Origin: Botryococcus braunii
Taxonomy: Eukaryota > Chlorophyta > Trebouxiophyceae
DNA length: 20,000 nt
Direction: 5' to 3'
NCBI GenBank assembly: GCA_002005505.1
Contig: KV908618.1
Span: forward strand, 1-20,000
The first letter of the stretch is position 1, and every line of letters starts with the position of its first letter. Shown here one piece after another: positions 9,464-19,444 of this stretch. A program made the position numbers and the translations under genes. The notes beneath the pieces were generated by a model. That model did not search any database and had not been told where the DNA came from. It saw only the letters and a list, made by a program, of their open reading frames with translations.

Positions 9464-11002
9464 GTAAGTGTAGATTTGTTCGTTAGCGTGATGTGCAGGT
9501 GCTTGATTGAAATTTTTGTGTTGCACCATCGACCGGTCGTGCTGGACTTACGGAGAAAAGTTCTGGTCGATATCTTTGCACTGTCGAGATGTGGTTCTCT
9601 CGAACGGAGCGATTTCCTGGTATCACCTCAGAATCTGGATTGGACACCCTGCTGCCGACCCCCTTCTCCAGGCGTGGATTGCGCAAACACTCCCCTAGAC
9701 AAACGCTGGAAGACTTACGTTATTAATTTGGATAGAATTTTATCCCTCACTTCTTGCAATCACCGTGTTATCGTAGATCTGACTGTGACCGGGGGTGATG
9801 TTCTGTGGGTCTCGGCTGATGGGTTTTTCAACCGGGGGGTGGGGGTGGGGGTGGGGGTGGGGGTCCTATGATTGGACTCCTATACCTGGTTGATAGCAGC
9901 CCATGGGAGTAATTGAGGATTCTTTACGATCAGGGCAAGTATAGAGCTGAGTGTCCCTGGACGCTTGCTGCTCTACTTTGAGAGGAGAGTTATTTTGTGG
10001 GAAGTCTGAGAGCACATAAAAATGCTTGCGAGTGTACAAATCCCGGCTTGTCAAATTGTCGCCCAACAAAATGCTTTGGCAGGCTGGCGTTCCATCAGTG
10101 TATGCTGGACAAGTTCACAATGGAGGACGACCCATACCTGTGGTGTGCTCTACATGGTGCAACACACTGTGCGTTGATGCTGCGTGAAGGGGGCTTAAAA
10201 CCGGGCCCTCCACTTCCTGTGGCATGTTTTCAAGCCGGGGGCATATCAGGCCAGATTCAGTGGCGGAAGCACATTGCTGTGTCCTTGAGAGAAGCGGCAA
10301 TGTTAGCAGGTATAACCCATCCCAAATTGTCAAAGGTGAATTTTGAAGCACCAGGAAAACATATCATATCAAGGTAAGCTGCAAGGATCTGGAGTTCTCT
10401 CTGACCGAGATTTCTGAAAAGGTACCTGAAAAGGTGCTGAGGTGGCAGAAACATTTCCTGTGGGCTTGCCAAGTCTTCACAAGTAGGAAGGCACCGTGTC
10501 ACACCAGCCTGCAACTGTAGTGCATAGTCAGTAGTTCATCCTGTCATTCCTATGCGACATCAATTTTGCAGATGAGGCTGAGTTCTTATGACAGGTCTGT
10601 TGATTGCCAAAGTACCCTTTGGCAATCAAAATCAAAACTAGGATGCAGTGTTCACCGTGAGATTATTTGGCAACGTGGAAGTTTCAAGTTAGAACTTTGG
10701 CTTGAATCTTGCAAGTCTGTCACCTGACGGTACCGGGTTGGGAGGTTGATCCAGGCTTTCCAACAACTGCGAAGGTTTTGCGCAAGATCGAGTCAGGGGT
10801 GCCTCTCCATTGGGAGCCAAGCAACCATAAAGCGTGGCCATCTCTCTTCAAAGAAAAGGTGAATTATGAGATTGCTCACCACTCTCACTCGAAGCAGTGA
10901 TGAACATATTGGGTTCATTATGGCTACAACAGTTGTTCATGTGCGTGCAACCGTATATGCAGAAGAGGAGGGGGCGGTAGACAGGGAGATGGGCGAGGGA
11001 AA

Positions 11003-11087
<85 letters not shown>

Positions 11088-14048
11088 GAGAGCGGGGGGG
11101 GGGGGGGCAGGGGGGTGTATTTGTGCTATGTGCAAGGTTTTGGACGGATGGTTACCGTATTGTGAGCAGGAAGGGGCAGATATACATGGCAGAGCACACT
11201 TGTGTCAGCACATGCTTCATTTCAAAGACATAAATTAAATGCGCTGGAGTGCTTGATAACCTGGTACACGCTGAAGCTGACAAAGAAAGGAGAAATAAGA
11301 ATGACAATGTTAATGCCCATGGAAATTGTATTGATCGAGTGCCAGGGAAACTTATTATGGGGACCTGGTTAAACTGCTGACGGTGGTGGTATCAAACGCT
11401 GTGATACATTACTGTGTCATTTATTCTCTACACAGCTTATATGTAGTTGAGATTTTTTAGTACATCACGGACGGAAACTGACCTAATAAGGTTTCTCGAA
11501 TGAAGTACACATCCCAGTCCTGTAGTATGTGTGAATTTGCTAAATGTCTGAGCAGAGTCTTATGCTGTCAATTTAGCGCCTCCTCACGTATTTTTCCAAG
11601 GAAATGTTTGTCTTTGACAACTTGGGAACATCAGAACTTCAATTACCCATAGAGACGTTATTCTTTGTAGCATGCAGGTTCGCAAGATTGTGGAGGCGTG
11701 CGCCGCGACCCCATGGTTTGCTCGCCTTCCTGGGCCTGTTCGTGTTCAAGTTATCAGAATGCTTGTGAAGGAAATTGCCAGGAAGGTGGTGAGTTTCCCC
11801 TTGTGATCGGAATTTGTATCTTACCTCCATTTCAGAAATGATTGCAGTTTAAGAAGTGATTGCCAGGAATATCGTATCGGCTCTAATTGTTTTATAAGAT
11901 AATTTGATATAATCCAACAGCTTTAGAGCCTCAGAAATTTGTGCCGCGGGACCGTAAAACAATTTAAAACCTGGCCGAAATGTCCTGGGACGCCCCGAAA
12001 TAATTAAGAAGTTTCAGGAAAATGTAACTGGGTCTTCCTAACACTGGTGGCAACGGTAGTCAGACACTTTGTTTACTTATCAGTACCGAATTGGACCTTA
12101 TGTGTGTGTGCTCTCTTTAGTGCAAGGCTGCGTTGTCAACATTGATCGAATTCAGTACATTTGGGGGCTCTTCGCCTCCAAAACATTACAATTGTGAGGT
12201 TATTCCTACTTTGGGCCTTAAAAACCAATTAAACATTCGACCCAAATGTATATTTCGGGGTGAAAAACATTTACTATTACAAATCCATTAGACCTGATAC
12301 AGTATGTAGTTGGCAAGAGTAGGCCTGCCCGTATTCAAGTGATCGTTGTGAAGGGCATTGCGATGAAGGTGGGGAGTTTCCCCTTGTGATCGGGATTTGT
12401 ATCTTACCGCCACTTCGTGGATGTATGGGATGCTGACATACGAGCTAGAACCCTTGTTTATTGGGTTGGGGAATCATACAGGATGTGCACACTAATGCTG
12501 GTTCCTTTTGTACAAACATGTGAGGTTTAGGTAACACGGTCGTGAAGTCAAGCGGTCACCTTGAAGTCCTGTCCAATTTCTTCCTTTAGAAGGGTGCACC
12601 AACATAGGTTCGCAGCTTGTACGCTTTTGCATATACGTGTATGACTTTGTGCGAACGGTCGTGGGTAGTGGGGACCCTCCTCCCTTATGGGTTTGTATGG
12701 TTATTTACATTTTTGTGCATCCAATGCATATGGCTTAATAAGGTTTACCCTGAATTACTACTTCAGACTCTGCCCAAGTTTTATTAGCACAGAGGCATTC
12801 AGTCGTTTTTTGTTAATTGGGCAGTGCAATGTTGGTGAGGCCAGACAGCGCATTTGACAGAGTATCTGTGACATCTTGAACTAGCTCAAAACTGTAAGGG
12901 AAAACTCATGCCGCACCCAGAGCACTGGCAAATCCTCTTTAGTTTTGTGGTTGAGAAAACTATACTAAGATGGAAGAACTCTCATGCTTACAGGCCTATT
13001 GTGATTAGCGTGGTGTCCTGCATAAATTCCTGAAGTTGGAGGGCTTGTAAAGAAGTATGTACACAAGGACGCTTATGTGCATCTGGCCAACACTGACTGA
13101 CAATGGATACCATGGAGAGGGATTTGTTAAATTGTTGCCATGTCTTCAGCATTGTCCTGGTCCATTGTATTTGTCAGTTGGAGTTAAATGCTTTGTCTCC
13201 GAGGTATGTGCTGTGTACTGCTAAGCATGGGCATTTTTTGAGCCAGTGAAAGCATGCAAATGGCATTCAGGATCAAATGCAACTGCTCTCTGCAACTGCT
13301 CCCTGCAATTGCTCCGCGCATGGAACTGGAAGTTCTGTAGCTACTTCTGACTATTTATGAATGTATTTTGCCAAATTGTTAGTTGCTTATTTCACTGCGG
13401 GTCGTCTGTGTGCAGATTTGGAGAGAAGTGCACCCAGCAGTGTGGGATGGTTCCTGGGAAGAAGTGGTGGAGCGGCAGCTGATAGAGGCTGTGAATGACA
13501 TCTGCCAGCAAAATCGAACCCAGCTGCCAGCACCAGAACGAGCAATTGAGTATCGATTCCGGATGAACCCGTAAGACTACCTGTCTCTGGGGCGCCAACA
13601 ATACATTGTTATTTTGTTGGTTCTGTTGTGAATGGACTGTGGATTTGAGTCGCTGTAGTTGTGAAGTCAACCTCGGTCCTCGCGATTGTGGAGACAATTG
13701 TCGAAGCTGATTGTTTCTCAAAACTGTCCTGGAGTGGTGGCTCAGACTGTGTGAGCGTGAGGAGTAGGAGTGTGTTCATTGTTTCACTGAGATTTGCTCT
13801 GCAGCTGTTGGATGCAGGAGGCTTCACCGTGGCAACGTTGCTTGGGGTGGTGCAGGGCAGGCAGAAGACCGCGTCTATGGGGTGTGCTCAGGGGTGTGGC
13901 ATTCTTTGGGGGTGCCTTACTTCATCCATTGATTGCCCTGGGAGTTGGTGCTTTGGCTGGCACAATTGCACCTGCCGACATGGCACTGGTTACTGCGGGT
14001 TATGCGCTGGGATGGATGCGCGCCCACCGCTCATTGAGGGATGTCTAG
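9317..14048 (+). CDS. putative six-exon gene, unknown membrane-associated protein
   Basis: Model: exons 9317-9463, about 10099-10373, about 10716-10858, 11678-11788, 13416-13570 and 13892-14048, with donors GTAAGT, GTAAGC, GTGAAT, GTGAGT and GTAAGA. Reading phase is preserved across the exon 1-2, 3-4, 4-5 and 5-6 joins. The exon 2-3 join does not match as drawn, so exon 3's acceptor is wrong or a small exon is missed. The protein would begin with a Ser/Ala-rich, disordered-looking N-terminus. It continues through a helical, Arg/Val-rich exon 4 and a charged exon 5, and ends with one long or two short hydrophobic segments in exon 6, then TAG at 14046. I recognise no family. A membrane location, perhaps organellar, is inference from the hydrophobic end. 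Alternatives are two neighbouring genes, or continuation past 14048. Confidence 0.4.
9834..9864 (+). repeat. GGGGGT array (quadruplex-prone)
   Basis: Five G5-6 runs are separated by single T residues. This meets the usual G-quadruplex pattern on the sense strand and lies in proposed intron 1. Confidence 0.9.
10083..10373 (+). CDS. exon 2
   Basis: This is an open segment ending at AAG|GTAAGC. The acceptor is either GGCAG at 10082 (fits exon 1 ending at 9453, phase 2) or ATCAG at 10098 (fits exon 1 ending at 9463, phase 0). Both keep the same frame, which contains MEDDPYLWCALHG and QWRKHIAVSLREAAMLAG. No domain is recognised. It has four Cys and no hydrophobic span. Confidence 0.4.
10600..10629. 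repeat. perfect 13-bp inverted repeat, 4-base loop
   Basis: TTGATTGCCAAAG (10600-10612) and CTTTGGCAATCAA (10617-10629) are exact reverse complements around TACC. It lies in proposed intron 2. No T-run follows it, so a terminator role is not suggested. Confidence 0.85.
10716..10858 (+). CDS. exon 3 (acceptor uncertain)
   Basis: An open frame encodes VPGWEVDPGFP and KIESGVPLHWEPSNHKAWP and ends at AAAG|GTGAAT (10858, phase 0), which fits exon 4. The frame is closed by a stop before 10706. The CAAG acceptor at 10715 is in the wrong phase for exon 2 as drawn; acceptors at 10744, 10774 or 10821 are alternatives. It is the weakest exon of the model. Confidence 0.35.
11005..11115. repeat. (AC)n microsatellite followed by G-runs
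   Basis: About 40 AC units (11005-11085) are followed by a run of 14 G (11094-11107) and one of 6 G (11110-11115). It lies in proposed intron 3. The minus-strand frame of Cys-Val repeats across it is a repeat artefact. Confidence 0.95.
11678..11788 (+). CDS. exon 4
   Basis: The acceptor is GCATGCAG|GTT. Thirty-seven codons, phase 0 at both ends, are followed by the consensus donor GTGAGT. The peptide reads VRKIVEACAATPWFARLPGP and continues as a basic amphipathic helix. A degenerate second copy of its 3' half plus the adjoining intron start lies at 12322-12424, so this exon has been duplicated within the following intron. Confidence 0.55.
11733..11840 (+). repeat. exon 4 / intron 4 segment, duplicated copy A
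   Basis: The 3' half of exon 4 and the first about 50 bases of intron 4 are repeated at 12322-12424. The match is strongest in the intron part (11791-11825 against 12374-12408, one mismatch in 35) and weaker, with a 6-base gap, in the exon part. Confidence 0.85.
12322..12424 (+). pseudogene. degenerate exon-4 copy B inside intron 4
   Basis: This is a direct repeat of 11733-11840. Relative to copy A the coding part has a 6-base gap (in-frame) and several substitutions, and the donor GTGAGT has become GGGAGT, so normal splicing is unlikely. It is probably a relic of exon duplication. The rest of intron 4 (about 11841-13277) shows no gene that I can support. Confidence 0.7.
13278..13316. repeat. 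13-bp minisatellite, three units
   Basis: TGCAACTGCTCTC, TGCAACTGCTCCC and TGCAATTGCTCCG lie in perfect tandem, about 100 bp before the exon 5 acceptor. Confidence 0.85.
13416..13570 (+). CDS. exon 5
   Basis: The acceptor is a pyrimidine-containing GTGTGTGCAG|ATT, and the donor is CCC|GTAAGA (phase 2). The 51-codon peptide is charged and Trp-rich (IWREVHPAVWDGSWEEVVER), then helical, and ends in RFRMN with a Pro codon split by the intron. Composition and clean splice sites make this one of the best-supported exons. No family is recognised. Confidence 0.55.
13892..14048 (+). CDS. exon 6 (terminal, hydrophobic)
   Basis: The acceptor TGCTCAG at 13891 restores the split Pro codon in frame. The peptide GVAFFGGALLHPLIALGVG continues hydrophobically for about 45 residues with small residues (Gly, Ala), as in one or two membrane helices. 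It ends GWMRAHRSLRDV and TAG at 14046-14048. A different acceptor at 13804 is also phase-compatible but gives a Trp/Cys-rich, less protein-like leader. A TGTAA word, the chlorophyte-type poly(A) signal, lies at 14286-14290, but such a 5-mer is common by chance. Confidence 0.45.
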
Positions 14049-15178
14049 AAATGCCACGTTTATGTTAACATTTACTCATCATCATTGTCAACTAGGTACT
14101 CTGCGGGTGTGGGCCAGTCGGAATAATGGTATGCCCGAGGGAGTGATTGCACCGACACTTGGAGGGTCTGCATACCTTGATAAAGGGATGCTGCCGATGG
14201 AGGCTGGGGCACTGTGGAGTAATGGTCCAGTGTATTGAGTTTTGCGTTTGAAGTCCTTCTGGAAAACTCTGGTCTGAATATGTGTTGTAACTAATAGGAC
14301 ACAGCATATTTTCTATCTATGGTCTAAAAGCACAAAGCATGTAGTCGTTTTAGCATTGTTCCAATTTCAGGATTCCTTGGGTCTTCAAGGGGTTTTGACC
14401 TGAACGTCTCTAAAGTATGTACTACGAGTGAGTTTGTATGTTTATCGGCTACACAAGCTCCTGGTGCTGAAAGACCAAGTGACTTGTTATCTCTCTAAGG
14501 GCTAACGTGAAAATTGTTATGCTTTTAAAGTGTGTGATGCCCTCTGTCTCCTGGGCATTTGGAGGGTTTCCCTTGGCAAAGGGATGCAGCTTGGATGACG
14601 TTGGTAGCACCGAGTTTTGGCGCAGAATGCTCAATTTTGTATCTTGTTAGTCATTCCGGGAATTCATTCCTGAATAGGACTTTTAGATCGTGCAGAGCAC
14701 AGCAAATATTCCATCACTGGTTTTTAAGCTCGTTACGGTGTTGGGATACCAGGAGCAGGAAGTCTTGCTGCACTTTATTGAAACTTCGACTCTTTGACCC
14801 TTAGAGGAGGTCCTGACGTGTATATCTCTCATATATTCACTCTGGCTGAGTCTAACTGTAAGAGTGGCTCGTGAAGCTCAGGGCAGCACGGTCCAGAAAA
14901 GGCCAACTGATTTAATAGATTCAGGGGGACCTTTTAAAAGTGAAAGTAGCTAAAAAGAGGGATGGTGGCAAGGTAAGAGGGCTGATGCCTGCAGTCATTG
15001 GCAGTCTGCAGGTGGCAGCACATTGCTCAAGACGGATCCTTCCTTATTCTTTCAGGCTCCTTTTGGTATGACAATTAATGAAATGGAGGATAGTTAAGCG
15101 GGCAGCCTGTAGCAAGTACAGCTTTTATTGATTGGTATTGATTTTCTGCCGTCAATGGGGTGGACATTGTTTGGTCAG
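14049..15178. other. no convincing gene
   Basis: Downstream of the proposed stop I see one weak exon-like frame. It follows CAACTAG at 14095 and includes MPEGVIAPTLGGSAYLDKGM, ending in TGA at 14236-14238. Without a matching partner exon I do not call it. The remainder looks non-coding. Confidence 0.4.
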
Positions 15179-15330
15179 CCCAACGACCGAAGACTTTTCC
15201 AAACACTATGCCCTGGGACTGAGAGCCAAGCCTCAAGACTGGGTTTGGAGATTGGTGTTTGTGGTTCTGTGGACCCCGTTCACGTACAGCATACTGTTAG
15301 TAGTGGCTGGTTATTTCATTGTTTCCAGTA
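15179..15330 (+). CDS. isolated exon-like segment with a membrane span
   Basis: After GGTCAG at 15178 an open frame reads TTEDFSKHYALGLRAKPQDW and then a hydrophobic span (VFVVLWTPFTYSILLVVAGY). The composition looks like real protein: a soluble helix with a basic/aromatic border leading into one transmembrane helix. Possible donors are A|GTAGGA near 15328 and G|GTGGAG near 15354. The frame stays open to 15485. It may be a later exon of the six-exon gene or part of another gene; no strong phase-matched donor links it. The family is not recognised. Confidence 0.35.
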
Positions 15331-16620
15331 GGACAATGAAAGGGTCCTTGCGAGGTGGAGAATCTTGCTACAGAGCTCATGGTGTGACTAACGTCCACAA
15401 GGGACCGAATCCCAAATTGGGTGGATGGGAGGTTTTGCCATGGATACAGCTGTTGAGGGTCCTCAACTTTTCTGTGTCACATTGAAATTAATGTTTTGGG
15501 TGCACTAAATATTTCGGTAGATGGTTGCTAGTATTACCTGAGGCTGCAGTTGTAGATAGACCAGTGGATGCGCTACTTAGGCAGTCGATTTGTATCAAGT
15601 GGGCAGGAGCTAGTTTGGATATATGCAGCCACGTAGTTCGTGTCACATCCTCATGACTTAAGTGCACTGGTAACGTATATGCAGCCAGCCCACACAGATG
15701 TGTGCACCTGATTTATCCGTACTCGGAGTCGTAAAATTTTCCATGATCATGAGTCTGGGACAGTTGGAGGGACATGGGATAATTGTAGGATGCCCCTGGA
15801 TTTTGGGTTGCTGATTTTGCAAGACAGCTTGCAGTTGCTATATTTTGGTTCAGAAGTGGTTTCAGGATTGGGAGCAGTGCGGGGGAATCAACGTGTTGCA
15901 TAGATGCATTGTTGGACATACTCAACTCCAATGTTTCCCAGATATCTAGTGTAGGGACTGCTGGCATCAGTGTGCCGGAGCGTTGATTTAGGTGGCAGGC
16001 TTGCACATTATTGAAGGCGTCCAGGGTCGAGCCCCAAGTTTATAAAGGGGTGGGCGTAATCCAGGAGATGGTGTGGGTAGTGTTGTTTACAGAAGAGCTC
16101 CTTATAGTAGGTATAGTCCTGGGTTGTCTAGGCAGATCTGTGCTGTGGGACAATGTATATTGCCAGTAGTTGCTGCGACAACTGTCAAGGGCCTCGCGAA
16201 TGCAGGTCAAACGAGTTTGGCCTCTTTGTTATGTGCTTTATCGATTGTTTATGGTGGCTTCTACCACTTGCCTGCTTCACGCAAAAATTGCTTCCAGACT
16301 CGCACATAACCTAAGCTTGCGTTGGGGCATGGGCTTATTGAACATGCTCGTCGTAAGCTTAAGCATCAAAACCCGCTGTCGTAGACCGCCTCCGTGCCTT
16401 CAGGAGTTGCCAAATCCATGCAATTGTTGACTTATGCGATCCATACTAGGATGACTAGTTATTTACCACCGGCCCCATCGCACTAGCCATCTTTTTCCTT
16501 TTTTCCCTCGTACATTCAAATGCTTTCTCTTAAGGTCATAGGCATTTCCTGACTGCGCTTCCAACTGTGCAGGATGCCTTTCAGCCCCTTTTCAGATGTT
16601 CCCCACATCCATCCCAACGC
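15331..16620. other. no convincing gene; one hydrophobic frame
   Basis: After ATCCAG at 16064 a short frame encodes a hydrophobic segment (TEELLIVGIVLGCLG) before TAG at 16167. A TATAAA word lies about 25 bp upstream (near 16041). Another frame to 16430 is Leu/Arg-rich. Neither has a clear splice partner, so I leave both uncalled. Confidence 0.35.
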
Positions 16621-16676
16621 TGCTTTTCAAAAGCACCTAATCATTGATCGACTATCGTTGATTAGTATTCAACGAT
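16621..16676. repeat. cluster of three short inverted repeats
   Basis: TGCTTTT-C-AAAAGCA lies at 16621-16635. CTAATCA (16637-16643) pairs with TGATTAG (16659-16665). ATCGTTG (16654-16660) pairs with CAACGAT (16670-16676). The last two overlap, so they are mutually exclusive hairpins. Confidence 0.75.
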
Positions 16677-16967
16677 ATCAAACAGGGGTTTGAAAACTTT
16701 TTGGCCCATAGGCATTCCACTCACATTACCCCCCTTTTTATACCTTGTCATACCCTGTACTAAACTTAGGTTTTACTGCTGCACCATGTCCTGCTTAGGA
16801 GCATTGAACATGTGACATTTGTTTTGTGCGTTGGGGGACATGCATCACTATTTTTCACTGTAAATGCCACTCGTGTTTAAAACTATCAGGTAACTGTTTG
16901 GGTCACATCTCTGCAGTGGTATCCTGTATACCATATGTTACTAGACCGCATGGTGATTTAAGATGAC

Positions 16968-17040
16968 GAGTGCAGCATATTCTAACCGCAAACTACGTAC
17001 CCTAAATGCTGATACGTGTAAGCCAGGGGCCATGGACACA
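16968..17040 (-). repeat. dispersed repeat, copy 2
   Basis: In reverse complement it reads CCATGGCCCCTGG followed by TTTGCGGTTAGAATATGCT, matching copy 4 closely and copy 1 more loosely. It lies directly beside copy 3 in the same orientation. A TGTGTGTCCAT word recurs between them. Confidence 0.6.
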
Positions 17041-17084
17041 CACGATCAGTGTGTATGGACACACAATGAAAGTGTATGTATGAA

Positions 17085-17205
17085 CTGCCACTCCAGCTTC
17101 AGGCTAAAGCGTGGGGTTGCTAAGCCACATTTAGTATAAAGAGTGAAACCGATCTCAACCGCACACCATAAATCCGGCATGCGGGTACGCTGAAGCCACA
17201 TTGTT
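17085..17205 (-). repeat. dispersed repeat, copy 3
   Basis: In reverse complement, GTACCCGCATGCCGG and TTTATGGTGTGCGG match copy 1 (1648-1673) with few differences, followed by TTCACT and a TAAAT word as in copy 1. The open frame through it (minus strand, 17381-17046) is the repeat itself and has no domain. Confidence 0.6.
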
Positions 17206-18150
17206 TGGGACCCCAATTGCCGATCACGTGCCAGGAGCCCTGCTTCACCTGGCACACCAGCTTCAGAAGCGTAGCAAACCAACTTTATTGGGCTAATATT
17301 CTCTTCATCTCTCGGCGTGGGGCCACTTTCCCGAACCCACGTGGCCGCATGCTGTTGTGTTGTGGCAGTCTCCTTCCGCAAGTAGTCGGCTGCATGCGGG
17401 TTTCCACTGGGTTGCTGTTACAGTGATCACTCCTGAGTCATGACTCCTACCCTGTGTTGAGCCGACTGGGTCATTTTGAGGTGCTGAACGCAAGCGCTTT
17501 GAGCCCTATAGGCCTAGCTAGCTGGCAAAGGCCCAATGGCCCTTAAGGCCTAAGGGTGATCCAAATTGACTGTGGCTTGTTCAGGTAAAGGTCTTGACTT
17601 CAAAGCACCAGTATGAACAACAGCCCGAGCCACTTCACATGAACCAACACTGCAAAGCAACTTGGTTATTGCTTAGGTAAACGGACGTCACACGGCTGTA
17701 TCTCGCATGCATAGAACTTGAACAGATATGTACGAGTTTTCATGCATCACGTGACGTGATTCACGTCTATATGTAGATATAGATGTTATGCCTCGACGAA
17801 AAACGGAATCAGGCCCTAGGGCTTGCGCCCCTTCCGAGACAGGGGGCTTTAGCAGAAGATGGTAAACTACTTCATTCTCACTAGCTGAAGGATAGCGCCG
17901 CATCCATCCAAGGCCAACTTTTACGCTCCGTGGCTATCTAGTTAGGAAGACCAAAGCACTACAAGAAATGTCGCATACGTGGAGGAAAAAAAGGGCCAGA
18001 CCGATGTCAGTAGATGACGGCAAAGCATGAGTTTTGCTTGTTTTGATGGCCTTGTATTACAAACACGTATACCATATACAGTCATGCGCATGGTTTTGAA
18101 GGCGCATGCAACGTGTTCAGTATTGCAGAGAAAAGGATCCTTTAAAGATA
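17206..18150. other. no convincing gene
   Basis: Frames of about 60-100 codons occur on both strands but show no domain or splice pairing. Apart from the ACGT cluster at 17746-17767 and a GC-rich palindrome, GCCCTAGGGC (about 17813), I see nothing to annotate. Confidence 0.4.
17746..17767. promoter_or_regulatory. ACGT-core cluster with palindrome
   Basis: ATCACGT-G-ACGTGAT (17746-17760) is a perfect inverted repeat containing CACGTG. A third ACGT core, CACGTC, follows at 17762-17767. G-box and ACGT elements are known binding sites for plant bZIP and bHLH factors. No adjacent gene is established, so a regulatory role is speculative. Confidence 0.25.
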
Positions 18151-18357
18151 CATTTAAACGGATTCCTCGTTGGATGGCTGCTGGGGACATTTGAGGCTTG
18201 TAGCTAAAGTTTACATATATGTCCACGCGACTGTGATGAACACTCATCATCTAAGTACTGCAAGACAGTACTGGGTAATCACAACTTATAAAAAGGACTC
18301 CTTGTTAGCTAGCTGCTGCGCATGACTGAGGATGCTAACTAAGTCTTACATAAATAT
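18151..18357. repeat. diverged direct duplication, about 72 bp, 135 bp apart
   Basis: 18151-18222 aligns without gaps to 18286-18357. Shared anchors are GA-TCCT-GTT, GCTGCTG, GAGG and TTACAT-AAT. Divergence is substantial, so the duplication is old. Next to the first copy is the palindrome AAAGGATCCTTT (about 18133). Confidence 0.55.
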
Positions 18358-18544
18358 TCACATAGACACTCACCTTACCTACAGTCAGGTAACTAGGGTG
18401 AAACTACACAAACTCTGCTTTAGGTGCTTCCGAGCAATTTGATGTCACAATGTGCAGATATAACTGGCAATGATGAAGCGGATACCCAGCCCAATAGCAC
18501 CCCAACTAGACCATATTGTTTTTAGTCAGCTGACGCCCGTCAAC

Positions 18545-18640
18545 TTAGACTTTAAAGTGAGCACATCCTAACCGCAAACCACGTATTCTACATGTCGTTA
18601 CCCGAAATCCAGGGGCCATGGACGGACGTGGCCGTGAAAC
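18545..18640 (-). repeat. dispersed repeat, copy 4
   Basis: In reverse complement it contains GGCCCCTGGATTTCGGGTAA and TTTGCGGTTAGGAT, matching copies 1 and 2. Upstream in its own orientation lies a pyrimidine-rich microsatellite (plus-strand purines 18730-18870), the same arrangement as copy 1. Confidence 0.6.
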
Positions 18641-18729
18641 ATGACCAGCGACATAACAGGGAAAAATGGCAAGGGAAACAAGCAAGGGTGAGCACGAAGG
18701 CGGTATGGAGGCGCTTGCAAATGGAGTAT

Positions 18730-18870
18730 AGAGGGGGAAAGTGAGAGAGAGCGTGTGTTTTTTTGTGTGAGAGGGGGGGGGAAGGAAAGAGGGGGAGAGA
18801 GGGGGGGGGGAGACAGTGAGTTGTGAAGAGAGAGTGGGAGGGGGGTTGGGGAGCAAAGAGGAGGGAGAGA
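18730..18870. repeat. homopurine low-complexity tract
   Basis: The plus strand is almost all G and A (GA repeats and G-runs of 8-10), broken by a GTGTG/T-run island near 18752-18768. The Pro/Ser/Leu-rich minus-strand frames across it are artefacts of the repeat. Confidence 0.9.
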
Positions 18871-19444
18871 TCAATTTGACGGAGGGCCGTCACTGCAAGC
18901 ATGCGGGATTTTGCAGTGATCACAAGCTTCCTACAACATGTCGACGACATCAACTTGACAAGCTTGCCCATTTAGCACCACGACTTCCACATGTGTCGTG
19001 TTACCAAGCCTTAAACAGTCTGAAACACTTCAGATAACGCATATAGCTACTTAAATGACAAAAGTATCGCCTGACAGGCAAAATTGCTCCATCCAGTAAT
19101 GGTACATTTAAAGAAGAAAAGATGAGAATATTCAACCCATAAGCCACTTGTCATACACGCAAACATGCAAAAACCAAAAGCTCCCCTTCCCAGACCTCCT
19201 CGTGGTGGCAATTGGCGAAGATTAACATACTGGAATAGGAGAGTGCAGCCCCCTCGGCCTCCACACTAATTGGCAATCACTCGGAGAACCACAATGGCGG
19301 ACTCCAAGGATAACATCCTTCGAATAACACAAAGACATAGAATGATGTCAAATGGACAAACTGGCATAGTCTGCCAGAAGCTGATCCGTATTCTGTGTGG
19401 TCGACGCAGTGGGGTTGGCTTATCAGTGAACAACATCAGGATAG
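18871..19444. other. no gene seen; possible 3' UTR of the kinase gene
   Basis: The part just below 19445 would be the kinase transcript's 3' untranslated region. Open frames of about 60 codons on both strands around 19266-19455 are mutual shadows without recognisable content. Confidence 0.4.

Noticed and set aside
9179..9871. A single 230-codon gene
   Set aside because: Its end translates the GGGGGT array as Gly-Val repeats, and a consensus donor GTAAGT at 9464 cuts it. I kept only the first exon from ATG 9317.
10848..11165. Frames of His-Thr or Cys-Val repeats
   Set aside because: They are translations of the (AC)n microsatellite.
13661..14068. A 135-codon frame containing LLDAGGFTVATLLGVV as the true exon
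   Set aside because: It is out of phase with exon 5, while the acceptor at 13891 gives an in-phase hydrophobic exon with natural composition. It remains a weak alternative.
18545..18971. Minus-strand frames of 109 and 127 codons
   Set aside because: They are Pro/Ser/Leu-rich translations of the homopurine tract joined to dispersed repeat copy 4.
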